A stretch of DNA of 64,000 nucleotides from a bacterium M00.F.Ca.ET.205.01.1.1. GTDB lineage: Bacteria > Pseudomonadota > Alphaproteobacteria > Rhizobiales > Rhizobiaceae. The number at the start of each line of letters is the position of its first letter. The first letter of the stretch is position 1. Where the stretch lies: NCBI GenBank assembly GCA_004791255.1, contig SRUQ01000005.1:382710-446709 (forward strand), written 5' to 3'. Below, piece after piece: positions 43,103 through 52,649 of this stretch. The notes below the pieces were generated by a model. The model was not told where the DNA came from and made no database searches. It was given only the letters and a program-made list of their open reading frames with translations. Made by a program: the position numbers and the translations under genes.

Positions 43103-44125
43103 TCACTGCACCGGCACGTTTTCCCTGAAGATCAACCGTGGTTCGATGAACTTGCGCGTCAGGTAGGGTGCCGATGACGCGATCGAGCCGAGCAGGCGAA
43201 TGACCGATTGTTCGGCGATCAGCCTGGCATTCTGATCGATGACGACATCGACGAGGTCGTCGACGAGATAGCCGCGCGTTTCCCTGGTCAGGTCGTGGCA
43301 GATGAAGACCGGCTTCCGGTTGGGCCTGGCTTCGCGGATGGCTTTCGCGACGCCCGAGCGTCCGGCCCCGACGCAGTAGATGCCGAGCAGTTCCGGCTCG
43401 TTGTGCAGCGCCTTCATGGTCTCGGCATAGCTGGCATCCGGCTCGTCGTTGATCTCGACAGCACTGCTCACGGTGAGGTTGGGGAACTCCTCGCCGAGCA
43501 CCGAGCGGAAACCCATTTCGCGCTCCTCATGGCCGCGATAGGAGCGCGAGCCGACGACCATCGCCAGATGGCCTTCGCGGCCGCCGAGGAAGCGTCCCAT
43601 CAAGAGTGCCGCCGTCCGCCCCGCCCCCCGGTTGTCGATGCCGACATAGGCCGAGCGCGGTGCCGCCGGAATGTCCGATACCAGCGTCACCAGGCGAATG
43701 CCGGCGTCGACGATGTCGCGCAGCACGTTGCGTGTCCTGGGGTGGTCGACGGCGATCACGCCGACGCCGTTGGCCTTGAGCGACAGGTTCTCGACGGCTG
43801 TCTGCAGCGCGCTGGGCGAGATGCCGGCGAGATTGTGGATCCGGCAGGAAGCGACCAGCGGCAGGCGCGAGGCGTAGTCCTCGATGTGCCTTGCCAGGTC
43901 CTGCATGAAGGCATTGGAGCCGATCGGCAGGAAGAATTCGAGGTTTGCCGGCTTCGAGGGCAGCGTCACCTGGTCGGCGACCGGCAGATAGCCGACCTGC
44001 TTGGCGGCCTCCATGACGCGTTGCCGGTTGGCCGCGCTGACGCCCGGCCGGTTGTTCAGCGCCCTGTCGACCGTTGCGGTCGACAACCCGCACCCCCTGG
44101 CGATGTCAGAAACGGTGGCTTTCAT
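43103..44125 (-). CDS. LacI-family transcriptional regulator
   Basis: 340 residues. The N-terminal helix-turn-helix (about 4-50) contains VSDIARGCGLSTATVDRALN and RVMEAAKQVGYLP. The remainder is a periplasmic-binding-protein-like effector domain (GVIAVDHPRTRNVL, DNRGAGRTAALLMGRFLG, YCVGAGRSGVAKAI). It stands at the end of the minus-strand sugar transporter operon, 95 bp after the ATPase gene, so it is likely the local repressor. The sugar effector is unknown. Confidence 0.87.
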   Translation of the reverse strand: MKATVSDIARGCGLSTATVDRALNNRPGVSAANRQRVMEAAKQVGYLPVADQVTLPSKPANLEFFLPIGSNAFMQDLARHIEDYASRLPLVASCRIHNLAGISPSALQTAVENLSLKANGVGVIAVDHPRTRNVLRDIVDAGIRLVTLVSDIPAAPRSAYVGIDNRGAGRTAALLMGRFLGGREGHLAMVVGSRSYRGHEEREMGFRSVLGEEFPNLTVSSAVEINDEPDASYAETMKALHNEPELLGIYCVGAGRSGVAKAIREARPNRKPVFICHDLTRETRGYLVDDLVDVVIDQNARLIAEQSVIRLLGSIASSAPYLTRKFIEPRLIFRENVPVQ

Positions 44126-44220
44126 GTCGCCATCCTATGCACCGTCCCGATAGCGCGCCAGACAGACGATGCGATCTGACGAGACGGATGATTGCATTCC
44201 ATCAGCCGGTTGTATCACCC

Positions 44221-45012
44221 TCAATGCGGCGGTTTGCCGTCGGCGACGGCGTCGCGGATCTCCTTGTCCGACATGCCGGTGATGATCCGTTCGACCTCCG
44301 CGACGCTGGTCGTCTTCGGATCGATGTCGCCGGCCACGACCTTGCCGCGCCGCATGACGACGATGCGGTCGACCACCTGGAAGACATGGTGGATGTTGTG
44401 GGCGATGAAGATGCAGGAGTGGCCGGAATCACGGGCGCTGCGCACGAAGCTCAGCACGCCCTGCGTTTCGGCGACGCCAAGGTTGTTGGTAGGCTCGTCG
44501 AGAATGATCAGGTCGCTGTCGAAATGCATGGCACGCGCGATCGCCACCGCCTGGCGTTCGCCACCCGACAGCGAACCGATCGGCGTCGTCGGCGGGATGT
44601 TCTTGGAGATGCCGACCTGTTTGAGCAGGCCGCGCGCCACCTCGTTCATGGCGTCCTGGTCCATGCGGTTCAGAAAGCGCGGCGGTTTGATCGGCTCGCG
44701 CCCAAGGAACAGGTTGCGGGCGATCGACAGCTGGGTGACCAGCGCCGAGTCCTGGTAGATGGTCTCGATGCCCTGCGCGATGGCGTCGCTGGTGCTGCGC
44801 AAGGTGACCTTCTTGCCGCGGATGAAGATGTCGCCGCTGGTCAATGGCACCGCGCCCGACAGCACCTTGATCAGCGTCGACTTACCGGCGCCATTGTCGC
44901 CGAGCAGGCCGACGATCTCGCGTTCGTTGACATGGAAGTTGGCATCCTCCAGCGCCTGCACACGCCCGTAGGATTTGCGGATGTTTTGCATGCGGATGAG
45001 CGGTTCAGTCAT
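44221..45012 (-). CDS. Sugar ABC transporter ATPase, single domain (CUT2)
   Basis: 263 residues with one ABC domain: Walker A GDNGAGKST, signature LSGGERQAVAIARA, Walker B LIILDEPTNNLGV and switch FIAHNIHHV. Single-domain ATPases of this type (FrcA-like) work as homodimers with RbsC-type permeases. It begins 3 bp after the adjacent permease gene, so the two are coupled. The same operon holds a second, two-domain ATPase (48351-49889), an unusual duplication. Confidence 0.87.
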   Translation of the reverse strand: MTEPLIRMQNIRKSYGRVQALEDANFHVNEREIVGLLGDNGAGKSTLIKVLSGAVPLTSGDIFIRGKKVTLRSTSDAIAQGIETIYQDSALVTQLSIARNLFLGREPIKPPRFLNRMDQDAMNEVARGLLKQVGISKNIPPTTPIGSLSGGERQAVAIARAMHFDSDLIILDEPTNNLGVAETQGVLSFVRSARDSGHSCIFIAHNIHHVFQVVDRIVVMRRGKVVAGDIDPKTTSVAEVERIITGMSDKEIRDAVADGKPPH

Positions 45013-45015
45013 GGT

Positions 45016-46002
45016 TCAAGTCCCTGCCTGATGCCGGCGTTCCAGCCATGAATGGAGTGCCATCATGCCGAGGATAATGGCGCCGATGAAGATGTTGTAG
45101 GCGAGGCCGGGCACGCCGATCAGCACGATGCCGTTGCGCATGACGCGCAGGATCAGGATGCCGAGCACGGTGCCGATGATGGTGCCTCGGCCGCCGGTCA
45201 GCGCCGTGCCGCCGATCACCACCATGGCGATCACTTCGAGCTCGTAGCCAGTGCCGCTGTTGGGGTTGGCGGCGGACGTGCGCAGCGAGGAGATGACGCC
45301 GGCAAGCGAGGCCATGACCGACGACAGGATGAACAGGCCGATCTTGACGCGGCTGACATTGACGCCGCGTGCGCGCGCCGCATTGGGATTGCCGCCGGCC
45401 GCCTGGATCCAGTTGCCGGTGCGGCTCTGCGTCAGCACATAGCCGAGCGCTATTGCCGCGGCGATGAACCAGAACAGCGACATGTAGATGCGGAACGGGC
45501 CGATGAAGAAGTCGCCGACCAGCGCTTCGGCCAGCCAGCTGCCTTCAGCGCTCCAGGTGCGCTGCGGAAAGCCGTCGGTGACGAACAGCGCGGTGCCGCG
45601 CACCACCAAGAGCATGCCGAGCGTCACCAGGAAAGACGGGATCTTGAGCTGCGTCACGAACCAGCCATTGACCAGGCCGATCAGGGCAGCGACCAGCAGC
45701 GCGGCAAAAAAGCCGACCTCCAGCGAGGTGAGCCCGCTGTTGAACAGCGTCCACATCAGCACCGGCGAGAAGCCGAACAGCGAACCGACGGAAAGGTCGA
45801 ATTCGCCTGACGTCATCAGCAGCGTCATCGCCAGCGCGATGAGGCCGAGCTCGACGGTGAAAGCCAGCGTGTTGGAGATGTTCTGCGGCGACAGGAAGTC
45901 GGGGTTGATGCTCCAGAAAACCGCGATTTCGACGACGAGCAGCACGAAGGGGCCGAATTCCGGCCTCGCGATCAGGCGTTGGATGAGCGAATGATTTTCC
46001 AC
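45016..46002 (-). CDS. Sugar ABC transporter permease (RbsC/FrcC-type)
   Basis: 328 residues from GTG 46002, with about 8-10 hydrophobic helices. The segments GEFDLSVGSLFGFSPVLMW and AAGGNPNAARARGVNVSRVK, and later GGTALTGGRGTIIGTVLGIL, are characteristic of the BPD_transp_2 (CUT2) family. The longer open frame to 46095 has no ribosome site. It lies between the binding-protein gene (with a hairpin in the gap) and the single-domain ATPase. Confidence 0.85.
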   Translation of the reverse strand: MENHSLIQRLIARPEFGPFVLLVVEIAVFWSINPDFLSPQNISNTLAFTVELGLIALAMTLLMTSGEFDLSVGSLFGFSPVLMWTLFNSGLTSLEVGFFAALLVAALIGLVNGWFVTQLKIPSFLVTLGMLLVVRGTALFVTDGFPQRTWSAEGSWLAEALVGDFFIGPFRIYMSLFWFIAAAIALGYVLTQSRTGNWIQAAGGNPNAARARGVNVSRVKIGLFILSSVMASLAGVISSLRTSAANPNSGTGYELEVIAMVVIGGTALTGGRGTIIGTVLGILILRVMRNGIVLIGVPGLAYNIFIGAIILGMMALHSWLERRHQAGT

Positions 46003-46099
46003 TGGCGATCCGCGACATGGTTTGAACTGGCCGGAACGTCGCGCCGCCCGGGGGCGGTTCGAAGCTTGGCGAAGGGACAGGTTGGTGAACAACAAATGC

Positions 46100-46125
46100 G
46101 CCGCGCGTCCGGAGGGGCGCGCGGC
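46100..46125 (-). other. Intercistronic hairpin after sugar-binding-protein gene
   Basis: GCCGCGCG and CGCGCGGC form a perfect 8 bp stem with a 10 nt loop, 15 bp after the binding-protein stop codon at 46141. No T-tract follows. Confidence 0.6.
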
Positions 46126-46140
46126 GACTGAGGTCAGGGA

Positions 46141-47076
46141 TTACTTGCCGGACAGGATCTTGTCGTAAACGCCGGCGGTGTCCTTCTCATAAAGAGCGCC
46201 GGTGATGACGTTGAAGCCTGGAGGAATGCCGCCGGCAGCCATGTTGGCGAGCGACAAAGCGACGTAACTGGTCGCCTGCGGGTCTTGCCACTGGCCGGCA
46301 TTGACATAGCCGTTCAGCACTTCCTGGGTGGTGTCGAGCGAGTTGCCCCAGCCGACGACAGGAATTTCGCCCGGCTTGACACCGACCTGGTCGAACACCC
46401 GCTTGATCGAGCCGGTGACCAGGTCGCCGAGGCCGATGATCGCCTTGACCTTGGCCTTGTTGGCGGTGAGGTAGTCGACCATGCGGTTGATCACCTCGGC
46501 CTGGTCGAGCGTCGCTTCGGTCACCTCATAGGTGATGCCGAGCGGCCCGAACACGCTCTTGATGCCTTCCTCTTCCTGCACGCCGTAGGTCGCGCCGGGG
46601 ACTTCGACCGGCATCCAGACGAAATCGCCCTTCTTCACCAGGCCCTTGTCGACCAGATACTGTGCCCAGTGCTTGCCGAAGGTGGTGTTGTCGCCGCCGA
46701 CATAGGCGTTGAAGTTCGCCTTGGGATCGGGCGTGTTGAAGTTGATGATCGGGATGTTGGCGGTGCGGGCTTCCTTGACGATCTCGACCAGGCTGCCCGG
46801 ATCGGGGCTGGTGGTGACGATGCCGTCGGCCTTGGCCGAGAGGGCGGCGCGCACCGCCTCCTGCTGCGAGGCAACGTCGCCATTGTGGAACGAGGTGTTG
46901 ACGGTGTTGCCGGTGTCCTTGGCCCATTGCTTGGCGCCGGCCAGGAAGTACGTCCAGACCGGGTCGGCCGGACCGCCATGCGAAATCCAGTAGAACGTCT
47001 TGGCCTGCGCCGCCGCCGGAATGACCGTCAGCGCTATCAACAGGCCGTATAGTACGAGCCTCAGCCGTGTCAGCAT
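46141..47076 (-). CDS. Sugar-type periplasmic binding protein (Peripla_BP_4)
   Basis: 311 residues from ATG 47076, preceded by GGGAGGAAAT. The signal peptide spans about 1-25 (cleavage near AAAQA). The mature protein shows ribose-binding-like strands: FYWISHGGPADPVWTYFLAG, GIVTTSPDPGSLVEI, YVGGDNTTFGKHWAQYLV, AIIGLGDLVTGS and VVGWGNSLDTTQEVLNG. The ligand is unknown. It is the only binding protein in an operon with two permeases and two ATPases, so it probably serves a mixed transporter. Confidence 0.87.
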   Translation of the reverse strand: MLTRLRLVLYGLLIALTVIPAAAQAKTFYWISHGGPADPVWTYFLAGAKQWAKDTGNTVNTSFHNGDVASQQEAVRAALSAKADGIVTTSPDPGSLVEIVKEARTANIPIINFNTPDPKANFNAYVGGDNTTFGKHWAQYLVDKGLVKKGDFVWMPVEVPGATYGVQEEEGIKSVFGPLGITYEVTEATLDQAEVINRMVDYLTANKAKVKAIIGLGDLVTGSIKRVFDQVGVKPGEIPVVGWGNSLDTTQEVLNGYVNAGQWQDPQATSYVALSLANMAAGGIPPGFNVITGALYEKDTAGVYDKILSGK

Positions 47077-47228
47077 TTGATTTCCTCCCGTTTGAAGATG
47101 ATCGGTTCGGACCCGCCTCTTGGCATCAGCCAAGAACCGGACCCGCGTCTTTTCGCCAGCGCCTTGGTTGGAAGCTCCAGAGCATTCCCTTTTTCGACTG
47201 TTGGCAAGCCTCCCCCTGCTAGTGGTAA

Positions 47229-47250
47229 ATGGCGCCTGATGAGGCGCCAT
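47229..47250. repeat. Perfect inverted repeat between permease and binding-protein genes
   Basis: ATGGCGCC and GGCGCCAT surround a 6 nt spacer. It lies in the 243 bp gap (47077-47319) upstream of the binding-protein gene. It could be an mRNA hairpin or an operator. The gap also holds a nearly repeated 14-16 bp word (CGGACCCGCNTCTT) at about 47106 and 47137, and no gene. Confidence 0.5.
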
Positions 47251-47319
47251 CAGCAGTCCCATCAGATTGCATCAGTTTGGATGGTTTTTCCGGGGCGGCC
47301 GAACGACCGCAGCCGAGGC

Positions 47320-48354
47320 TCAGCCGAAAAGGCCGTCCTGGCCATGTCCGCTGCGACGCTTCCGCAACAGCATAAGCAACCGGTCGGCTGCCAGCGCCAG
47401 CACGACAAGGGCACCGGTCGCGAAGGTGCGCCATGCGGCATCCACGCCGAGCAAGGCGATTGCGCTCAGGATTGCCTGGGCGACCAGCATGCCGATCACG
47501 GCGCCGACGATGCTGCCGTGGCCGCCCTTGAGCGAAGTGCCGCCCAGAAGCGCTGCCGCAATCGCCAGCAAGCCGAACTCACTGCCGTCGCCAGGGGCGA
47601 TCGAGCCGCCGGCGCCGACATGGATGACCCCGGCAAGCCCCGCCATCGCACCCATCAGCCCCAGCGCCAGCAGCCGCACCTGGGCCGTCGGGATGCCGGC
47701 ATAGGCGGCAGCCTGGGGATTGCTGCCGATGGCCTGGACCCGGTAGCCGAAGCGGGTGCGATGAAGCACGATGTGCAGGATCACCGCCAGCACGACGAGA
47801 ACGATGACGGCCATCGGCACCATTGCGAAGGCCTTGGCGCTCAGCATGGCGAAGAAGCCGCCGCCTGCGGTGGGGGAGGCAATTGTCAGCGCCTTGTCGG
47901 CGACCTGCGACAGGCCCTGGATCATCCACCATGTGCCGAGCGTCACCACCAGGACCGGCAGGCGCAGCGTGATCGCCAGCAGGCCATTGAGGAGACCGAG
48001 CACGACGCCAAGCAGAACCCCGCCTAGGGCGGCAGGCCACGGATCGATACCGGCGGCCATCAGCATGGCCGTGAAGACAGCACAGAGATGGAAGACGGCA
48101 CCCGCCGAAAGGTCGATCTCGCGCATGGCGAGCACGAACACCATGCCGATCGCCAGCAGGCCCGGAACAGCGGCTTGCCCCAGCAGCGGCCACAGATTAC
48201 CGGGATCGAGGAAGGCCGGCCTCAGCCCGCCGAGCAGCCCCAGGAGGACGGCGAGCATGACGATTGCACCGGTCTCGGCCGGCAGTCGAAGAGCGCGTCT
48301 TGGCCTGGGGTTGGCCGATCCGGCAAGCTGCGGTGCGGTCTCCGTTTTGGTCAT
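47320..48354 (-). CDS. Second sugar ABC transporter permease (RbsC-type)
   Basis: 344 residues with about ten hydrophobic helices and the CUT2 family segments REIDLSAGAVFHLCAVFTAM, AIGSNPQAAAYAGIPTAQVR and GGTSLKGGHGSIVGAVIGML. The N-terminal 25 residues are polar, basic and cytoplasmic. It overlaps the two-domain ATPase by 4 bp (ATGA), so these two form one coupled pair. The other permease (45016-46002) is coupled to the single-domain ATPase. Confidence 0.86.
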   Translation of the reverse strand: MTKTETAPQLAGSANPRPRRALRLPAETGAIVMLAVLLGLLGGLRPAFLDPGNLWPLLGQAAVPGLLAIGMVFVLAMREIDLSAGAVFHLCAVFTAMLMAAGIDPWPAALGGVLLGVVLGLLNGLLAITLRLPVLVVTLGTWWMIQGLSQVADKALTIASPTAGGGFFAMLSAKAFAMVPMAVIVLVVLAVILHIVLHRTRFGYRVQAIGSNPQAAAYAGIPTAQVRLLALGLMGAMAGLAGVIHVGAGGSIAPGDGSEFGLLAIAAALLGGTSLKGGHGSIVGAVIGMLVAQAILSAIALLGVDAAWRTFATGALVVLALAADRLLMLLRKRRSGHGQDGLFG

Positions 48355-49889
48355 GCAACGCCCTCTTGCTTGGTCTGTCGGTTTTCGGCTGCGGGCGCGC
48401 CGGCGGCCACCAGTTTCTGGAGCGCTGCCGCATCCGCGTCGGCGCCTGCAACCTCGCCGGCGATCCGCCCGCGGTGGAAGACCAGGATGCGATCGGAGAG
48501 CCCGGTCAACTCGGACAATTCCCGGGAATGCAGGAGCACGATGCAGCCGCTCGCCGCCATCTGCCGGATCAGGGCGTAGATTTCCTGCTTGCTGCCGATG
48601 TCGATGCCTCGGGCCGGCTCATCGAGCAGCACCACTTGCGGGCCGATTTCCAGCCATTTGGCGATGACCACCTTCTGCTGGCCGCCGGCCGAGAGCGAGG
48701 CCGCAGGCGTCTCCGGCGCGGACCGGATGCGCAACGCCTCGATCTGCCGCGCGGCGCGGTCGAGGGCCACCTTGGGCGAATACCAGCGCGTGCCCCAGTC
48801 GCGTGCGCCGGCGACGACAACAGACAGGTTGAAGGCGATGGACTTGTCGGGCATCAGCCCGTTGCCGCGTTCGCCCGAGATCATGCAGATATTGCGCCGC
48901 GCCGCCTCCGTGCGGGTTCGCGGCAGCCCGTCTCCATCGGGGAAGCGCGCCTTGCCGGTTCGCGCCGTCCGCTGCCCGAACAGCATGGCGAGCAATTCCT
49001 GCGCCCCGGAGCCGGCCAGCCCGGCAAGTCCGACGATCTCGCCGGCGCGGGCCATGAAGCTGATCCCGTTCAGGGTGCCGCCGCCAAGCTTGGCAATTGT
49101 AAGCTGCGGCCGCAGCGTGGCGGCAAGCGTGGGCAAAGCCCGGAGCGGCAGCGGGAACAGCGACTGGCGCAACTGGCCGATCATCGCTTCCTCCGACACG
49201 GTCAGGTCCTGCCGTGCCTTGGACAGCACGTCGCGGCCGTTGCGTACGACCGTCATCTGGTCGGCGATCGCAAGCGTGTCTTCCAAACGGTTCGAGGCAT
49301 AGAGCATGCTCATGCCCCTGGCTTTCAGCCCCCGCAGCGCCGCGAACAGCCGTTCGCTCTGGCGCTGGTCGAGCGCCGAGTTCGGTTCGTCGAGAATGAG
49401 CAGTCTCGGGTTTTCCAGGAGTGCGCGGGCGAGTGCGATGAACTGCCGCTCGGCAGGGTCGAGATCGCCAAGCGGGGCGTGCACATTGATGGCCAGGCCA
49501 AGCTGGCGAAGCAAGGCCCGGCTGCGAGCCTCCATTTCGCGCCGCGAGACCAGTCCGTTGTGGAGCGGTTCGCGGTTTACGAACAGATTGGCGAGCACCG
49601 GACGCTCGGGAAACAGTCCGGGCTGCTGCAGGACCACGCCAATGCCCAGCTTGCGCGCCGCATTGGGACTGTCGATCTTCGCCGGCTTGCCGTCGAACTC
49701 GATCGCGCCGCCGGTCGGAGCCACGATGCCCGCGAGCATCTTGATCAGCGTTGATTTGCCGGCGCCGCTTTCGCCGACAAGGGCGTGGATCGAGCCGCGC
49801 TCGATCACGAGATTCATGTCTTCGAGCACGACCGTGCCGCCAAAGCGCCTGGCGGCATTGCGCACAAGAAGGATCGGCGAATCGGCCAT
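48351..49889 (-). CDS. Sugar ABC transporter ATPase, two domains (RbsA/MglA-type)
   Basis: 512 residues. The N-terminal domain has Walker A GESGAGKST, a family signature at LDPAERQFIALARALL and Walker B LLILDEPNSALD. The second domain has the degenerate first motif GLAGSGAQELLAML usual for RbsA proteins and an LSAGGQQKVVIAKWL signature. This type powers CUT2 sugar importers. It lies 104 bp after the FAH-family gene and overlaps the permease stop by 4 bp. Confidence 0.87.
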   Translation of the reverse strand: MADSPILLVRNAARRFGGTVVLEDMNLVIERGSIHALVGESGAGKSTLIKMLAGIVAPTGGAIEFDGKPAKIDSPNAARKLGIGVVLQQPGLFPERPVLANLFVNREPLHNGLVSRREMEARSRALLRQLGLAINVHAPLGDLDPAERQFIALARALLENPRLLILDEPNSALDQRQSERLFAALRGLKARGMSMLYASNRLEDTLAIADQMTVVRNGRDVLSKARQDLTVSEEAMIGQLRQSLFPLPLRALPTLAATLRPQLTIAKLGGGTLNGISFMARAGEIVGLAGLAGSGAQELLAMLFGQRTARTGKARFPDGDGLPRTRTEAARRNICMISGERGNGLMPDKSIAFNLSVVVAGARDWGTRWYSPKVALDRAARQIEALRIRSAPETPAASLSAGGQQKVVIAKWLEIGPQVVLLDEPARGIDIGSKQEIYALIRQMAASGCIVLLHSRELSELTGLSDRILVFHRGRIAGEVAGADADAAALQKLVAAGAPAAENRQTKQEGVA

Positions 49890-49993
49890 CGGAACGGCCC
49901 CCCGACCGCGCCGCGATCTTGGAGCGTATTGCGTCCGCAGTCACCGGCATTTTTGTAAAATTGTGTTGATGGCGGCCGGTTCCGGCAGCACTT

Positions 49994-51151
49994 TCAGATC
50001 AAATCGGCCTTGGCGAGATCGCGCATCAGATGGCTGGCGCCGTAGGTCCAGTGCGGGCAGTCGGGCGACAGTCGCACCCGGTTGACCAGCGCGCCGAACT
50101 TTTCCGACGAGATGGTGACGATGTCGCCGACTTTGTGGGTGAAGCCCTTGCCCTTCTCGCCACGGTCCTTGGACGGTACGAACATGGTGCCGAGATAGAG
50201 CGCCAGCCCGTCGGGGTACTGATGGTGCGGACCCATGGCGGCGGCGACCAGTTCTTCCGGCGAGCGGCTGATCTCGGCCATCGAGCTGGCGCCTTCGAGC
50301 GAGAACCCGTCCTCGCCCTCGACCTTGAGGCGCACGATGGCCTGCTTCACGTCGTTGATGGAGAAGCCTTCGTCGAACAGGCGGATGAAGGGGCCAAGCG
50401 AGGCCGAGGCGTTGTTGTCCTTGGCCTTGCCCAAGAGGAGCGCCGAGCGCCCTTCGACGTCGCGCAGATTGACGTCGTTGCCGATGGTGGCGCCGACGAT
50501 CCTGCCGCTGCTGGCGGCGATCATGGCGATCTCCGGCTCCGGATTGTTCCAGGTCGAGACCGGATGCAGGCCGACATCGGCGCCGAACCCGACCGAGGCC
50601 ATCGGCTGGCATTTGGTGAAGATCTCGGCATCGGGGCCGATTCCCACTTCCAGATATTGCGACCAGGCGCCGCGCGCGATCAGCTTGGCCTTGATCTCCA
50701 TCGCCTCGGGCGAGCCGGGCTTCAGCTTCGACAGATCATGGCCGATCAGCCCGGCAATGTCGGCGCGGATGGCATCGGCCTTCTCGGCTGAGCCGCGCGC
50801 CTGCTCCTCGATCACGCGTTCGAGCAGGCTGACCACGAAGGTGACGCCCGAGGCCTTCACCGCCTGCAGGTCGACCGGGGAAAGGAGATAGGGCTTCTTC
50901 GCATCCCGCTTGCTCGCAAAGCTGTTGGCTGCGATGGCGTCCAATGCGCCGATTGCCTTGCCCTTTGCCGAGCGCACATAGCCGGCCGGGTCCGGCAATT
51001 CGCAGAGATCGCGCACCGTTGGCGCCGTGCTCGAGGTGATGTCGATGACCTCGCCGACCCGCACCGTGACCACCAGCGGATGCTGCTTGTCGCTGCTCCT
51101 GGCACGACCGACGAAAAGGCCGTCGGCAGGCAGGCGGGTCGGGTCGGTCAT
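49994..51151 (-). CDS. Fumarylacetoacetate hydrolase (FAH)-family enzyme
   Basis: 385 residues from ATG 51151, preceded by GAGG; ATG 51181 is less likely. The C-terminal domain has the FAH-fold metal-site pattern: EVGIGPDAEIFTKCQP, then NNPEPEIAMIAASSGRIVGA and NDVNLRDVEG. Related proteins hydrolyse or dehydrate acyl-pyruvates and 2-keto-3-deoxy sugar acids. As the first gene of a sugar ABC operon it is plausibly a sugar-acid catabolic step (inference). It is divergent from the polyamine-type cluster. Confidence 0.83.
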   Translation of the reverse strand: MTDPTRLPADGLFVGRARSSDKQHPLVVTVRVGEVIDITSSTAPTVRDLCELPDPAGYVRSAKGKAIGALDAIAANSFASKRDAKKPYLLSPVDLQAVKASGVTFVVSLLERVIEEQARGSAEKADAIRADIAGLIGHDLSKLKPGSPEAMEIKAKLIARGAWSQYLEVGIGPDAEIFTKCQPMASVGFGADVGLHPVSTWNNPEPEIAMIAASSGRIVGATIGNDVNLRDVEGRSALLLGKAKDNNASASLGPFIRLFDEGFSINDVKQAIVRLKVEGEDGFSLEGASSMAEISRSPEELVAAAMGPHHQYPDGLALYLGTMFVPSKDRGEKGKGFTHKVGDIVTISSEKFGALVNRVRLSPDCPHWTYGASHLMRDLAKADLI

Positions 51152-51284
51152 GACTTCGGTCCTCTCGTTGGCGCGCGGCACTTTCCCCGGATTTGCCGCG
51201 GACGTCTATCCCGTTGATGGCATCGTCGTGGGTTAGTCGCGTGCTGTCTCACAGCCAGGGGGAAACTGGCCTAGTGAAACGCTC

Positions 51285-51323
51285 TTTCAAATTTGTGAAA
51301 TCATCAATACGATTTTCATAATC
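51285..51323. promoter_or_regulatory. Operator element upstream of FAD oxidase gene
   Basis: TTTCAAATTTGTGAAA (51285-51300), then TCATnAATACGATTTTCATA-like bases. Its 16 bp core is a 15/16 match to the reverse complement of 52650-52665, and the following bases match in the same order. A further GTGAAACGCTCTTTCA lies directly upstream (51274-51289). It ends 22 bp before the TTG start at 51346. Confidence 0.6.
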
Positions 51324-51345
51324 CTTAGCCGCCGAAGGTGATCCT

Positions 51346-52629
51346 TTGCCCGCAGCCTTTTCCGATCCCGTATGGTGCAAGCCCCAAACGGTGGCTTCGT
51401 ATCGGTCCGAACTGTCGGGCGGCGGTACGGTCGATGCGGTTGTCGTCGGCGGTGGCATCATGGGGCTGTCGACCGCCCTGCACGCGGCCCGCGCCGGCCT
51501 TTCCGTCCAGGTGCTGGAGGCGGGTGCGCTCGGGCAGGGCGCCTCCGGCCTCAATGGTGGCCAGGTCATTCCCGGCCTCAAATACGATCCGGAATGGCTG
51601 ATCGAGCATTTCGGCAGGGAGCGCGGTGAGGCGCTGATCGCCTTCGCCGCCTCGACCGCCGATGCCGTGTTCGACCTGATCCGCGACGAGAAACTCGCGG
51701 TGCCGTTCACGCGCAACGGCTGGATCCAGGCCGCCCACACCGAGACCGCCTTGAAGGCGGCGGCCAATCGCGACCGTCAGTGGCGGGCGCGGGGCGCCGA
51801 CGTCAGGCTGCTCGACGGGGCCGAGATCGCGGCGATGACCGGCGCCAAAAACTATCACGGCGGCTGGCTCGATCGCCGCGCCGGCATTATCGATCCGCTC
51901 GCATATACGCTGGAACTGGCTCGCGCCGCCGCTTCCGCCGGCGCCAGGATCGCCGAGCAGCAGAAGGTGGTGAAACTCGACAAAGAAGGCGCTCTTTGGC
52001 GTGTTTCAACGCAAAGCGGAGCCGAACTGCGCGCCAAGTCGGTCGTGCTGGCCACAAATGCCTATACGGACGGTTTGCTGCCCGGACTTGCCCGCACCAT
52101 CGTGCCGCTGCACTCCTTCCAGATCGCCACCGCGCCACTGCCGGCCGGGCTTGCTTCGGCGATCCTGCCGGGCGGACAAGCCGTCTCGGACTCGCGGCGC
52201 ATCCTCGTTTATTACCGCAAGAGCGGCGATGGGCGGCTGGTGCTTGGCGGGCGCGGGCGCATGGCGCTGCCCTCAAGCGCTGCCGACTGGGCGCATCTCG
52301 AGCGCGCGCTTGTGCGCCTCTATCCGGCACTGGCCGATGTCGCGATCGAAAAGCGCTGGTTCGGCCGCGTGGCGATGACGCCTGACCATCTTCCGCATCT
52401 GCACGAACCGGAAAAAGGATTGCTCGCCGTGGTCGGCTGCCAGGGCAGGGGCGTCGGGCTGATGAGCGCGCTGGGCAGGCGCATGGCTGACTATCTGGCG
52501 GGTGGCGATCCCGGGCAATTGCCGTTCCCGCTCTCGCCGATCCGGCCGATCCCGTTCCACGCCTTCCGCCAGATCGGCGTTGCAGCAACGATTGCCTGGT
52601 ACCGGGCGCTCGACGCGTTCGAGCGCTGA
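51346..52629 (+). CDS. FAD-dependent amine oxidase (gamma-glutamylputrescine oxidase/DAO-type)
   Basis: 427 residues starting at TTG 51346, with AAGGTGAT upstream. The DAO-family N-terminus has VVVGGGIMGLSTALHAARAG (about 32-51), followed by GQGASGLNGGQVIPG and a C-terminal nucleotide region VVGCQGRGVGLMSALGRRMA. Close relatives (PuuB, YgaF-like) oxidise gamma-glutamyl-putrescine or N-methyl-type amines. The downstream Pot-type transporter suggests a polyamine or related amine substrate; choosing among these is inference. It is 75 bp upstream of the permease gene and shares an operator sequence with it. Confidence 0.82.
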   Translation: MPAAFSDPVWCKPQTVASYRSELSGGGTVDAVVVGGGIMGLSTALHAARAGLSVQVLEAGALGQGASGLNGGQVIPGLKYDPEWLIEHFGRERGEALIAFAASTADAVFDLIRDEKLAVPFTRNGWIQAAHTETALKAAANRDRQWRARGADVRLLDGAEIAAMTGAKNYHGGWLDRRAGIIDPLAYTLELARAAASAGARIAEQQKVVKLDKEGALWRVSTQSGAELRAKSVVLATNAYTDGLLPGLARTIVPLHSFQIATAPLPAGLASAILPGGQAVSDSRRILVYYRKSGDGRLVLGGRGRMALPSSAADWAHLERALVRLYPALADVAIEKRWFGRVAMTPDHLPHLHEPEKGLLAVVGCQGRGVGLMSALGRRMADYLAGGDPGQLPFPLSPIRPIPFHAFRQIGVAATIAWYRALDAFER

Positions 52630-52649
52630 AGTTGGATTCAGCTTGACAG

